Shown here in pieces: positions 1 through 7,696 of a stretch of 64,000 nt of DNA. The stretch is from the NCBI RefSeq assembly GCF_012849055.1, contig NZ_CP051677.1:62001-126000 (forward strand), given 5' to 3'. This DNA comes from Spirosoma rhododendri (GTDB lineage Bacteria; Bacteroidota; Bacteroidia; Cytophagales; Spirosomataceae). The notes beneath the pieces were generated by a model that saw only the letters and a list, made by a program, of their open reading frames with translations, did no database searches and had not been told where the DNA came from. Position numbers and translations under genes: made by a program. Each line of letters starts with the position of its first letter. Within the stretch, counting starts at the first letter, position 1.

Positions 1-2
1 TC

Positions 3-878
3 GTTCGCATCAGCGTACAGGTTCTGTTTCTGGGCAGTATCGGGCTGGGCTACTGGCTGCACCAACTCGACAGTACCTATCTGTTCACGGCCTACACGCT
101 GACGCATCTGCTGGTGGGGGGCGTCGTGATCGTCAACGGATGGGCTCAGTTGGGAACGGTGCTGAGCGGCACGTCCGTCGAACGGCGGGTGCTGCTGGGG
201 TTCGGCCGGTACAGCATGGGTACATTATTACTATCGAATTTACTTCGTAGCTCCGACCGGCTGCTGATTGGTTCGCTGATAGGGCCGGAAGCGGTAGTTA
301 TATACACCCTGCCGCAGCGGCTGATCGAACTGATCGAAATGCCGATTCGCAGTATTGTCATTACCGATATGCCCTTGCTGGCCCGGCAGTATGGGCAACG
401 CCCCCTACCAGCGTGGGCCGCTTACTTCAATCAGCAGGCCGGGCGGCTGTGGCTGCTGGTACTGCCGCTGTCGGTGGGCGGCATCGTCGCGGCCGGGCCG
501 CTGGTTCAGCTGCTGGGGGGCGGCAATTACGCCGATAGTGCCGCTATTCTGCGCTGCTTCATGGTGTACGCCCTGTTTTTACCGCTGGAACGGTACTCCG
601 GCATCGGCCTCGATATCGTCGACAAACCGGCTCAGAACCTGCTGAAAGTGGGCTGTATGCTGCTTGTCAACCTGCTGGGCGATCTGCTGGCCATTCTGCT
701 ATTCCAATCCGTGCTGGGTGTGGCGGTGGCGTCGGTGGCTACGTTTCTGGCGGGCCTGCTGCTTGGCTTTCGCCTGCTTCAGGCGCACGCACCCGTGTCG
801 ATAAAAGGGGCGGTCGTCGCGGGAACCAAACAAGTTCGGGACCTCACCAAAAAGATGCAGCATGAGTGGGTTCACTAA
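3..878 (+). CDS. Polysaccharide flippase (Wzx/MATE-like), 5' end cut off by the window
   Basis: The frame is open from the first complete codon of the window, so the N-terminal part lies outside. What remains is a hydrophobic protein with repeated membrane segments and a short central stretch (residues SSDRLLIGSLIGPEAV) typical of the polysaccharide_synt / oligosaccharide flippase family, which moves lipid-linked repeat units across the inner membrane. It is followed by a polymerase/ligase whose ATG at 862 overlaps this gene's stop at 876-878, so the two are translationally coupled. Role as the flippase of the exopolysaccharide locus is inferred from family and neighbours. Family assignment is fairly safe; substrate is unknown. 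Confidence 0.75.
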   Translation, partial: VRISVQVLFLGSIGLGYWLHQLDSTYLFTAYTLTHLLVGGVVIVNGWAQLGTVLSGTSVERRVLLGFGRYSMGTLLLSNLLRSSDRLLIGSLIGPEAVVIYTLPQRLIELIEMPIRSIVITDMPLLARQYGQRPLPAWAAYFNQQAGRLWLLVLPLSVGGIVAAGPLVQLLGGGNYADSAAILRCFMVYALFLPLERYSGIGLDIVDKPAQNLLKVGCMLLVNLLGDLLAILLFQSVLGVAVASVATFLAGLLLGFRLLQAHAPVSIKGAVVAGTKQVRDLTKKMQHEWVH

Positions 879-2345
879 ACTACTGCCTCAACCGGCCTGG
901 TCCGGCAACGTACTGGGGGGCTGGTCGCTATCAGCGCAGCCGCCGGGCTGGGCGTGGCGATCACCAAGGGCGGTGTTCCGGTAGCGGGTGCCCTGATCGC
1001 ACTGCCCCCGGCCATTGCCTACGTGCTGCTTTGCATCATGCGGCCCGTGGTGGGGATGTGGACATACATCCATTGCAGCTTTTTCATCAACGGCCTGGGT
1101 CGTCTGCTCGAAACGGAAGCCCCTTTCGGACTGATGATCGACGGGCTGCTGCTACTGACCCTGCTCGGTATGTGGCTCTCAACCGACCGACCCGAAGCCC
1201 GCCCGCCGGGAACGGTCAACACGGCCGTATTTTACCTGGTGCTGGCCTGGTTTCTGTACACCCTGCTCGAATTGCTGAACCCCGAAACCCGCAGCCGCGA
1301 AGCCTGGTTTTACGCCGTTCGCGGGGTATCGCTCTATTGGATTCAGGTGGTCGTGATCGTGCTGCGGCTGATGAACGAACGCGCCCAGATCGACCGGTTC
1401 GTCCGGGTGTGGCTGGGCTGGTCAATCGTAGCGGCCCTGTGGGGATTTAAGCAGCAGTACGTCGGTCTGGTACACGGCGAAATTATGTGGCTGGAAAGCG
1501 GGGCTAAAAAGACCCACGTGCTGTTTGGTCACCTCCGCAGCTTTTCGTTCTATTCCGACGCCGGGCAGTTTGGCGCGGCCATGGCCCACGTCGCCCTGTT
1601 TGCCATCCTGAAAGCCCTCGAAGAACCGAAGCTGATCCGCAAGGCGATCTACGGCGGGCTGGCCCTGTTCTACTTCTGGGGGTTTGCCATCGCCGGTAGC
1701 CGGGGGCCGCTGTTTGTACTGGCGGTGGGCATCATCATGTACCTGTTTCTGAAGAAAAACGTCGTCATCCTGACCATCGGCATTGTCATTGGCGGGGGCG
1801 CGTTTGGCCTGTTGAAGTACACGACCGTCGGGCAGGGCAACTACCAGGTACAGCGGATCCGGTCGGCCCTCGACCCCAACGACCCGTCGCTTCAGGTACG
1901 GCTGGAAAATCAGCAGAAGCTGGGTGCTTACCTCAAAACCCGACCACTGGGCGGAGGTATCGGCTCCGGGGGCGACTGGGGGCGACGTTTCTCGCCCGGC
2001 ACCTTTCTGGCGGAAACCGCCCTCGACAGCTGGTACGTAAAAATATGGGTCGAGTCGGGCGTGGTGGGACTGTCCCTGCATCTACTGACGCTGATAGGCA
2101 TGGGCATCATCGGATTCATTCAGGTAGCCCGCCTTCGCGACCCGACCCTCAAATCGACCATGATCGGGTTGTACTGCGGCTTCGTGGGCGTGGCAGCCGC
2201 CAGTTATGGCAATCAGGTTTTTGGTCAGTCGCCATCCAATACCGTTCTGTACGTCAGCATCGCGCTGTTCGCTACCTGCTACCGATTCGACTCACCGCCG
2301 ACTCCCGCAGATTCACCGGTTGGTCATCCCGTTTATACGCGCTAA
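862..2345 (+). CDS. O-antigen ligase/polymerase-like membrane protein (Wzy_C type), frameshifted near its start as sequenced
   Basis: A polytopic membrane protein of about 490 residues with the large periplasmic loop and the GxGxGSGGDWG-type motif of Wzy/WaaL-like polymerases and ligases, expected to join polysaccharide repeat units at the periplasmic face. The natural start is ATG 862, overlapping the flippase stop, giving MSGFTKLLPQPAW. That frame then fails, and the homologous reading (GLVAISAAAGLGVAITKGG) continues in another frame. Adding one G to the six-G run at 915-920 joins them perfectly. The intact downstream frame alone would have to start at GTG 954. Either a sequence error or a slippage-prone tract. 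Followed 12 nt later by a GT2 gene, so probably one operon. Confidence 0.75.
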
Positions 2346-2357
2346 TTCTCCTCAACC

Positions 2358-3542
2358 ATGTTTATTCTCAATCTACTTCTCGTCGTACTGCTGGGCTATA
2401 CTGGCTTTGTAACGGTCTACCTGTTCATCTTCGCAGCGGCTGGTCGGCTGCGCTCCCGCCCCGCCCCGCTATCGCCCGACGCCACCCGCATCCGGCGGAT
2501 GGCCGTACTGATTCCCGCCTATCGCGAAGACGGCGTCATTCTGGAATCGGCCCGGCAGGGTCTGGCCCAGACGTACCCCACCGACGCCTTCGACATCATC
2601 GTCATCGCCGACTCGTTGCAGCGTAGCACAGTCGACGCCCTGCGCCAGATACCGGTTCAGGTAGTGGAGGTGTCTTTTGACCAGTCGACAAAAGCCAAAG
2701 CCCTGAATGCAGCCCTACAGCAGCTTCCCGACCGCTACGACGTGGGAGTCGTGCTGGATGCCGACAATCTGATGGCTCCCGATGTGTTGCATCAGATCAA
2801 TGCGGCCTTTGGTCAGGGCTGGTCTGTGGTACAGGGGCATCGGGTGGCTAAAAACACTAACACAAGTGTGGCCGTGCTGGATGCTATCAGCGAAGAAATC
2901 AACAACCACATTTTCCGGCAGGGCCACCGCGCGCTTGGCCTGTCGGCGGCTCTGATCGGATCGGGTATGGCCTTCGACTATTCGCTGCTGAAAGACCTGA
3001 TGCCGTCGGTGCAGGCCGTGGGCGGCTTCGACAAGGAGATCGAGATGCGGCTGCTCAGTCGGGGCGTTCAGTTTGGGTACCTGCCCGACGCGCTGGTGTA
3101 CGACGAGAAAGTGCAGAGTGAAGCCGTTTTCGAGCGGCAGCGCACCCGCTGGATCGCGGCTCAGATCAAGTACCTGAAACTGAATGCCGGGCCGGGTATA
3201 AAGGCTCTGTTTACCGGCAACATCGACTATGCCGATAAGGTATTCCAGACAGTGCTGCCCCCCCGAATTCTGCTGTTGGGCACGCTGGCAATGGGTGCGC
3301 TGGTCGGTGCGCTGTTCGGCAGTCCGATTTTGCTGGTCGGTGCGGGCGGACAACTGCTGCTACTACTGCTGACCTTCTATCTCTCGGCCCCGAGGGAACT
3401 GGCCCGAAAAATTGGCCCCGCCGAACTGCTCAAACTACCGCTACTGTTCGGCCGGTTCATCAAGTCGATCTACCGCATGAAAACGGCCCGCAACCAATTT
3501 CTGCATACGCCCCACGGTGCTGAACCCGTCAGCAAGCTGTAA
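2358..3542 (+). CDS. Membrane-bound family 2 glycosyltransferase, processive type
   Basis: 394 residues. One N-terminal membrane segment (about 2-28), then a GT-A domain with the opening VLIPAYREDG (about 51-60), the metal-binding DAD at 134-136, an ED-like FDKEIEM (224-230) and the QRTRW motif at 261-265 that marks processive GT2 enzymes such as cellulose and hyaluronan synthases. Two or more C-terminal membrane segments (about 295-345) complete the usual architecture. It would add sugars on the cytoplasmic face during exopolysaccharide synthesis. It is the last gene of the plus-strand run flippase-polymerase-GT2 and is closed by a strong hairpin. Donor and acceptor cannot be read from sequence. 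Confidence 0.85.
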   Translation: MFILNLLLVVLLGYTGFVTVYLFIFAAAGRLRSRPAPLSPDATRIRRMAVLIPAYREDGVILESARQGLAQTYPTDAFDIIVIADSLQRSTVDALRQIPVQVVEVSFDQSTKAKALNAALQQLPDRYDVGVVLDADNLMAPDVLHQINAAFGQGWSVVQGHRVAKNTNTSVAVLDAISEEINNHIFRQGHRALGLSAALIGSGMAFDYSLLKDLMPSVQAVGGFDKEIEMRLLSRGVQFGYLPDALVYDEKVQSEAVFERQRTRWIAAQIKYLKLNAGPGIKALFTGNIDYADKVFQTVLPPRILLLGTLAMGALVGALFGSPILLVGAGGQLLLLLLTFYLSAPRELARKIGPAELLKLPLLFGRFIKSIYRMKTARNQFLHTPHGAEPVSKL

Positions 3543-3543
3543 A

Positions 3544-3581
3544 AAAAGGGCTGTGACACTGGAAAGCGTCACAGCCCTTTT
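3544..3581. terminator. Bidirectional intrinsic terminator after the GT2 gene
   Basis: A perfect 14-bp stem (arms 3544-3557 and 3568-3581, core GGGCTGTGAC/GTCACAGCCC) with a 10-nt loop and A/T runs on both sides begins one base after the stop codon. Confidence 0.85.
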
Positions 3582-3631
3582 CTTTTGTAAGTATCTCTCT
3601 GCAAATAGCTTGGATTACCTTAAAACGGATT

Positions 3632-3747
3632 TTTGTCATGCTGACGTAGCCGGGCGGCCGGTGCCGAAGCATCTTCGGGCGAACACGATTTAGCCTGTCT
3701 CCGAAGATGCTTCGGCACCGGCCGCCCGGCTACGTCAGCATGACAAA
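3632..3747. repeat. Long palindromic element with perfect 47-bp arms
   Basis: Arms 3632-3678 and 3701-3747 are exact reverse complements around a 22-nt spacer. They contain CATGCTGACGTAGCCGGGCGG and GCCGAAGCATCTTCGG, the latter itself palindromic. It fills the gap between convergent genes ending at 3542 and 3770. A stable hairpin this long resembles REP/MITE-type intergenic elements rather than a normal terminator. The arm length equals that of the element at 58102-58233, although the sequence differs. Confidence 0.85.
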
Positions 3748-3769
3748 TCATCCGTTCAATAATCAACCG

Positions 3770-4945
3770 CTAGAGAAAGGGAGTTGTCTGAGCGTGGCGG
3801 GCGGGCTGTGTCTGAGCCGGGTCAAACTGTCGGTAGACGGTCAACAGTTGCTGAGCCGTTTCCGGCCAAGAGAAGCGGGTTGCCCACGCCTGACCGCGTC
3901 GGATGAGATTTTGCCGCAACAACGCATTGGTCGTCAGTTGATGCATGGCGTCGGTAATGGCCTGTGGCCGGTGCGGATCGACCAGCAGAGCCGCCGATCC
4001 TGCTACTTCAGGCATCGCCGTCCGGTTACCTGTGATGACCGGCGTACCGCTGGCCATGGCCTCGATGATAGGCAGGCCAAACCCCTCGCTGATCGATGGA
4101 AACAGAAACACATCGGCCATGGCATACAGGCTGGGCAGGTCTTCGTCGTGAATGTAGCCGATGAAGTGGCAGTGAGCCTGAATCTGCCCGCACTCGTCGG
4201 GGGTGAAGTGCTGCCGGAGGAAAGCGGGATTTTTTCCGCTGACAACCAGGCTGATGGTGGTATCACGGTTCCGGTAAGCCAGGTAAGCCCGCAGCACGTT
4301 TATCATGTTCTTGCGGGGATCGGCACTGCCCAGAAACAGAAAATACCGGGCCGGAAGCTTGTACCGCAGCCGGGCCTGAAGGTGCTGCTCCTCCTCCGAT
4401 GGGACGAGAAATTTGGGGCTTACCCCATTGTAAAGCACGCTGATACGGGCATCGGGCAGGCGTAGTTCTTCCTTGATCTGACTGCTGGCAAAGTGCGACA
4501 CTGTGATGACAGGCTGGCCCCGACGAATCAGCCAGGGGACCAGAAACGTGCGGTACACGTTGCCCAGACGTTGGTAGATCGTAGCCGTATTCATCTCGGC
4601 GTTGCGATTCATAAACAGCACATCGTGCAGCGTCAGCACCAGGGGCGTACCCGTAAGAAACGGAGCCGTATTGGCCGTGCAGTGCAGCACGTCGAGCCGG
4701 TACTGGCGTATGGCCAGCGGTAGCACGACCTGTTCCCAGTGAATGTAGTTGAGAGCCGTCAGCTTAACCAGCGTAAACCGGCCGCGCAGCCGCAGGCACT
4801 GCTCGTCGATGTCGGGCCGGACGAAGATAAAGTAGTCGTTCTCGGTATCGATGTCCTGCAAGGCATGGATCAGCTCCAGAGCCACGAAGTCCATACCGTG
4901 TTTGTTGGCTCGAAACAGCCGTTGAGCTTCAATTCCAATTCGCAT
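3770..4945 (-). CDS. GT4-family glycosyltransferase
   Basis: 391 residues with the two-Rossmann GT-B architecture. The N-terminal MRIGIEAQRLF is typical of WcaC/RfaG-like enzymes. The C-terminal half has FLFLGSADPRKN, the FLFPSISEGFGLPIIEAMASG donor-site segment with the EX7E glutamates, and a PEVAGSAALLVDP segment. It transfers a nucleotide-activated sugar to a growing lipid-linked glycan in the cytoplasm. Its first codons overlap the end of the upstream GT2 (stop at 4929) by 17 nt, so it is co-transcribed with the sugar transferase operon. The substrate cannot be told. Confidence 0.88.
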   Translation of the reverse strand: MRIGIEAQRLFRANKHGMDFVALELIHALQDIDTENDYFIFVRPDIDEQCLRLRGRFTLVKLTALNYIHWEQVVLPLAIRQYRLDVLHCTANTAPFLTGTPLVLTLHDVLFMNRNAEMNTATIYQRLGNVYRTFLVPWLIRRGQPVITVSHFASSQIKEELRLPDARISVLYNGVSPKFLVPSEEEQHLQARLRYKLPARYFLFLGSADPRKNMINVLRAYLAYRNRDTTISLVVSGKNPAFLRQHFTPDECGQIQAHCHFIGYIHDEDLPSLYAMADVFLFPSISEGFGLPIIEAMASGTPVITGNRTAMPEVAGSAALLVDPHRPQAITDAMHQLTTNALLRQNLIRRGQAWATRFSWPETAQQLLTVYRQFDPAQTQPARHAQTTPFL

Positions 4946-5888
4946 GGTCGCGCTGTAGAGTAAGATCGAACTGAGCGGAAGATGGTGTGGCGCGGTGTAC
5001 GGGGTGCGTCAGGTGCCAGACCGTGCCCCGCCAGAAGGCGCGCAGCCGATCCCGTTGCCCCGTCAGCGCGTAATGCAGCAGATTCTTGGGAAACGCCAGT
5101 AGCGCGTAGTACAGACCAAAAACCGCCTGCGCCCGCCAGGGCATGTTTCGGCGGATAAACAGAATACGGTTGCGCGTCTGGTAGTAGACTTTGAGCGGGC
5201 TGCTTTTGCCCACCGTTACCGACTCCTTGTGGTAGACGAGCGCCGTTGGCTGGTAGTAGATGCCGTAACCGGCCTTGCTGATTTGCCAGCACCAGTCAAG
5301 CTCTTCGTAGTACAAAAAATAGTCGTCGTACATCAGTCCGACCTGCTCGATTACGTCCCGCCGAACCATCATGGCGGCTCCGTGGGCGAAGTGCGTCAGG
5401 CCGGGTCGGTCATACTGCCCCCGGTCGGGTTGTTGATTGCCAATCGCCCACGCCTGCCCCGTATACGGGTTCATGGCGGTGTAGCCCGCGTACTGAAGCG
5501 TATCCGGCGACTGGTAGTACCGGATTTTAGGGGCCGTAATACCGATAGATGGGTCGCTGGCAAACGGTGCCAGTAACTGCTCGATCAGATCAGGCACGAC
5601 CTCCGTATCGTTGTTAAGTAGCAGAATATAGTCGCCCTGTGCCTGCCGGATGGCTGCGTTGTTGCCACCCGCAAACCCCAGATTCGCCGGATTGACGATG
5701 ACGCGGGTATTCGGGTAGTTCAGCGCGGCAATCGCCCCGGTGGGGTCTTCGGCCGATTGGTTGTCGGCAACCAGCACCTCGATACAGGGATAAGTAAGCG
5801 TTTGAATCGACTGCAACAACGCGCAGGTCACGGCCAGCTGATTGTAGTTGAGCGTCACAATCGACACGAGTGGGTAGCCGTTTGTCAT
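4929..5888 (-). CDS. Family 2 glycosyltransferase (rhamnosyltransferase-like)
   Basis: 319 residues. The start MTNGYPLVSIVTLNYN at 5888 is chosen because its ATG overlaps the TGA of the upstream sugar transferase (ATGA, 5885-5888). A longer frame from 5915 exists but lies inside that gene. GT-A fold motifs are present: DNQSAED near residue 45, the NNDTEV metal site near residue 95, and a YEELDWCWQ segment typical of WbbL/RfbF-type rhamnosyltransferases. A C-terminal hydrophobic stretch may tether it to the membrane. It is part of the minus-strand exopolysaccharide operon. Confidence 0.87.
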   Translation of the reverse strand: MTNGYPLVSIVTLNYNQLAVTCALLQSIQTLTYPCIEVLVADNQSAEDPTGAIAALNYPNTRVIVNPANLGFAGGNNAAIRQAQGDYILLLNNDTEVVPDLIEQLLAPFASDPSIGITAPKIRYYQSPDTLQYAGYTAMNPYTGQAWAIGNQQPDRGQYDRPGLTHFAHGAAMMVRRDVIEQVGLMYDDYFLYYEELDWCWQISKAGYGIYYQPTALVYHKESVTVGKSSPLKVYYQTRNRILFIRRNMPWRAQAVFGLYYALLAFPKNLLHYALTGQRDRLRAFWRGTVWHLTHPVHRATPSSAQFDLTLQRDHANWN

Positions 5889-7039
5889 ACGTTCTCCTTC
5901 TGAAACAAAGCCCACGACGTGCGAATCAGAATCATCAGGTCCGTTTTGAGCGAATATGTCTGGGCGTACTCGGCGTCGAGGTCCATCCGCTCCTGATCAG
6001 ACACACCGGCCCGGCCCCGTTTGGTTACCTGCCAGAGCCCGGTCAGCCCGGCGGGGGCCGCGAACCGCTGAACGCGGTCGTCCTGCGTCAGCTTTTCGGC
6101 CTCGTAGGGTGGCAGCGGGCGGTTCCCGACAAACGACATATCCCCCCGCAGGATGTTGACCAGCTGGGGCAGTTCATCGATACTGGCGTTCCGCAGGAAT
6201 TTGCCCAGCCGCGTGACCCTCGGGTCAGCCTTGAACTTCATGAACGTCGCCTGATTGCGCTGCTCATCGAGGTACTGCCGTTCGCATACCTGTTTGCCAT
6301 CCTGAAACAGCGGATTCTGGCAGGCGCTTCCCTGTAGCAGGCACCGCTCACACCGGTCTTCACTGCGCGACTCGGCAGGTCGGGCTTTGCTGTACATGTT
6401 CTGCGACGCCATACTCTGAATCATCGAGTCGGCCCCAGTGCGCATCGTCCGAAATTTATACATGAAGAAAGGCCGGTACCCCATACCAATACGCCGGGAT
6501 TTGTAAAAAATGGGGCCGCGCGAATCCAGTCGAATCAGCAGCGTTACAACCAGCATCAGCGGTGTCAATGCCAGCAGAATCGTTGCCGACAGTACGATGT
6601 CGAACAGTCGTTTCCCGAAGGGAATGGTACTTTTGGTCAGGTCGTCGCTGATCGGTTGCTGGCTGCGGTATGCTTTTTTCTGGATAAAGTAACGGACCCT
6701 TTTCTGCACGATATCCGGGTCAAAATCAACGGGGAAGATATCGACCGTTGGCTGCCCGCGTTCCTGCACGTTGAAGTCCGTTGTCGACTCGTCAACGAGC
6801 AGCATTGTGGCAAACCCCTGTTCCATCCGGCAGAGGTTGATAATGTCCAGTAGCTGCCGTCCCATCGTTGTTTCGTTGATAACGACTAAATCGATGAAGT
6901 ACGACTCGGTTAACTGGTGCAGAGCGTCGGCTGCACTCTCTGCCACGCTCAATTTCACTTCGTTGTGCAGCAGGCACCGAAGGGCGCTGATCTGGGCATA
7001 CGAATCATCTACGTATAGCACGCGGAAAGCGGTGTGCAT
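5885..7039 (-). CDS. Polyprenyl-phosphate sugar-1-phosphate transferase with N-terminal pseudo-receiver domain
   Basis: 384 residues from ATG 7039, which has a purine-rich AGAAAGAA just upstream. ATG 7063 is also possible; the 7102 start would overlap the upstream stop. Residues 5-122 resemble a response-regulator receiver (VLYVDDS), but the phospho-acceptor Asp is Asn55 (LVVIN) and the conserved Lys is Val104 (FPVDFDP), so it should not be phosphorylated. Residues 140-384 form a bacterial sugar transferase (WcaJ/PglC superfamily): membrane helix, KFRTMR, DELPQLVNILRGDMSFVGNRP, GLTGLWQV. It starts glycan assembly on undecaprenyl phosphate. Four cysteines (230, 233, 240, 252) sit in an insert of the catalytic domain. 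A true receiver is encoded just upstream. Confidence 0.87.
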   Translation of the reverse strand: MHTAFRVLYVDDSYAQISALRCLLHNEVKLSVAESAADALHQLTESYFIDLVVINETTMGRQLLDIINLCRMEQGFATMLLVDESTTDFNVQERGQPTVDIFPVDFDPDIVQKRVRYFIQKKAYRSQQPISDDLTKSTIPFGKRLFDIVLSATILLALTPLMLVVTLLIRLDSRGPIFYKSRRIGMGYRPFFMYKFRTMRTGADSMIQSMASQNMYSKARPAESRSEDRCERCLLQGSACQNPLFQDGKQVCERQYLDEQRNQATFMKFKADPRVTRLGKFLRNASIDELPQLVNILRGDMSFVGNRPLPPYEAEKLTQDDRVQRFAAPAGLTGLWQVTKRGRAGVSDQERMDLDAEYAQTYSLKTDLMILIRTSWALFQKENV

Positions 7040-7076
7040 GGTTCTTTCTAGGTAGGGAGACATGGTAAGCGGGGAT

Positions 7077-7511
7077 TTATTGACGCGCTTCGGTACGGTC
7101 ATGATTCAGGCCAGCCCGAACGCTACGGCGCTGATCCAGTAGTCGCATCAACGCGTCTATCTTGGCCTTGACAAACAACGGATCGAACGGTTTGCTGACG
7201 AAGTCGTCGGCACCCAATGTCAGACACTTTATTTTTAACTCACTATCGCAGGATGACGACAGCACGTAAATCGGGATTACCCGGTAGAGCGAACTGGTTT
7301 TGACGAGGCTGATGAACTCCATCCCATTGAGGCCCGGCATGTTCAGATCCGTCAGGATTATATCGGGGAAATTTCCCTGCTCCAACCAATCGAACGCTTC
7401 TACGGCATTACTGAATAGGGTCACGTTGAACTCACTACCCATCGTATGCCGAACAATTTGACGGATGTACGTGTCGTCATCGATGTACAACATGTGATAT
7501 AGTTTCCTCAT
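7077..7511 (-). CDS. Single-domain response regulator
   Basis: 144 residues from the ATG at 7511 (MRKLYHMLYIDDD); the frame opens earlier at 7568 but those residues do not belong to the fold. It is a complete receiver: acidic pocket Asp11-Asp12, phospho-acceptor Asp55 in ILTDLNMPG, Ser at VLSSS (about 85) and Lys107 in SKPFDP. There is no output domain, so it must act through a partner protein. The gene lies 37 nt ahead of the sugar transferase whose own receiver domain is degenerate, so a heterodimer controlling glycan initiation is an attractive inference. No histidine kinase is in the window. Confidence 0.88.
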   Translation of the reverse strand: MRKLYHMLYIDDDTYIRQIVRHTMGSEFNVTLFSNAVEAFDWLEQGNFPDIILTDLNMPGLNGMEFISLVKTSSLYRVIPIYVLSSSCDSELKIKCLTLGADDFVSKPFDPLFVKAKIDALMRLLDQRRSVRAGLNHDRTEARQ

Positions 7512-7568
7512 AGGTTGTTTACATGAGTTATCGTTTACTATATCTTTCAGTAAGAAAAACCGGACCAA

Positions 7569-7696
7569 TCACTAATAAGTTAATTAAATATTAACTCAGT
7601 TAACTTAATCATTATAATAAAGTATCATTTATACGAATAAGGATACTATTCATTGATATTGGGGTCCACCGTAACTAGATTTAGTTCAATAAACGC
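7569..7696. promoter_or_regulatory. A+T-rich divergent promoter region with nested inverted repeats
   Basis: The gap between the response regulator (minus) and the beta-helix gene (plus) is far richer in A+T than its surroundings. It holds TTAACTCAGTTAA at 7591-7603 (6-bp arms) nested within AAGTTAA (7577-7583) and TTAACTT (7600-7606). These look like a regulator site serving either gene. No clear TAnnTTTG element was found. Confidence 0.35.
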
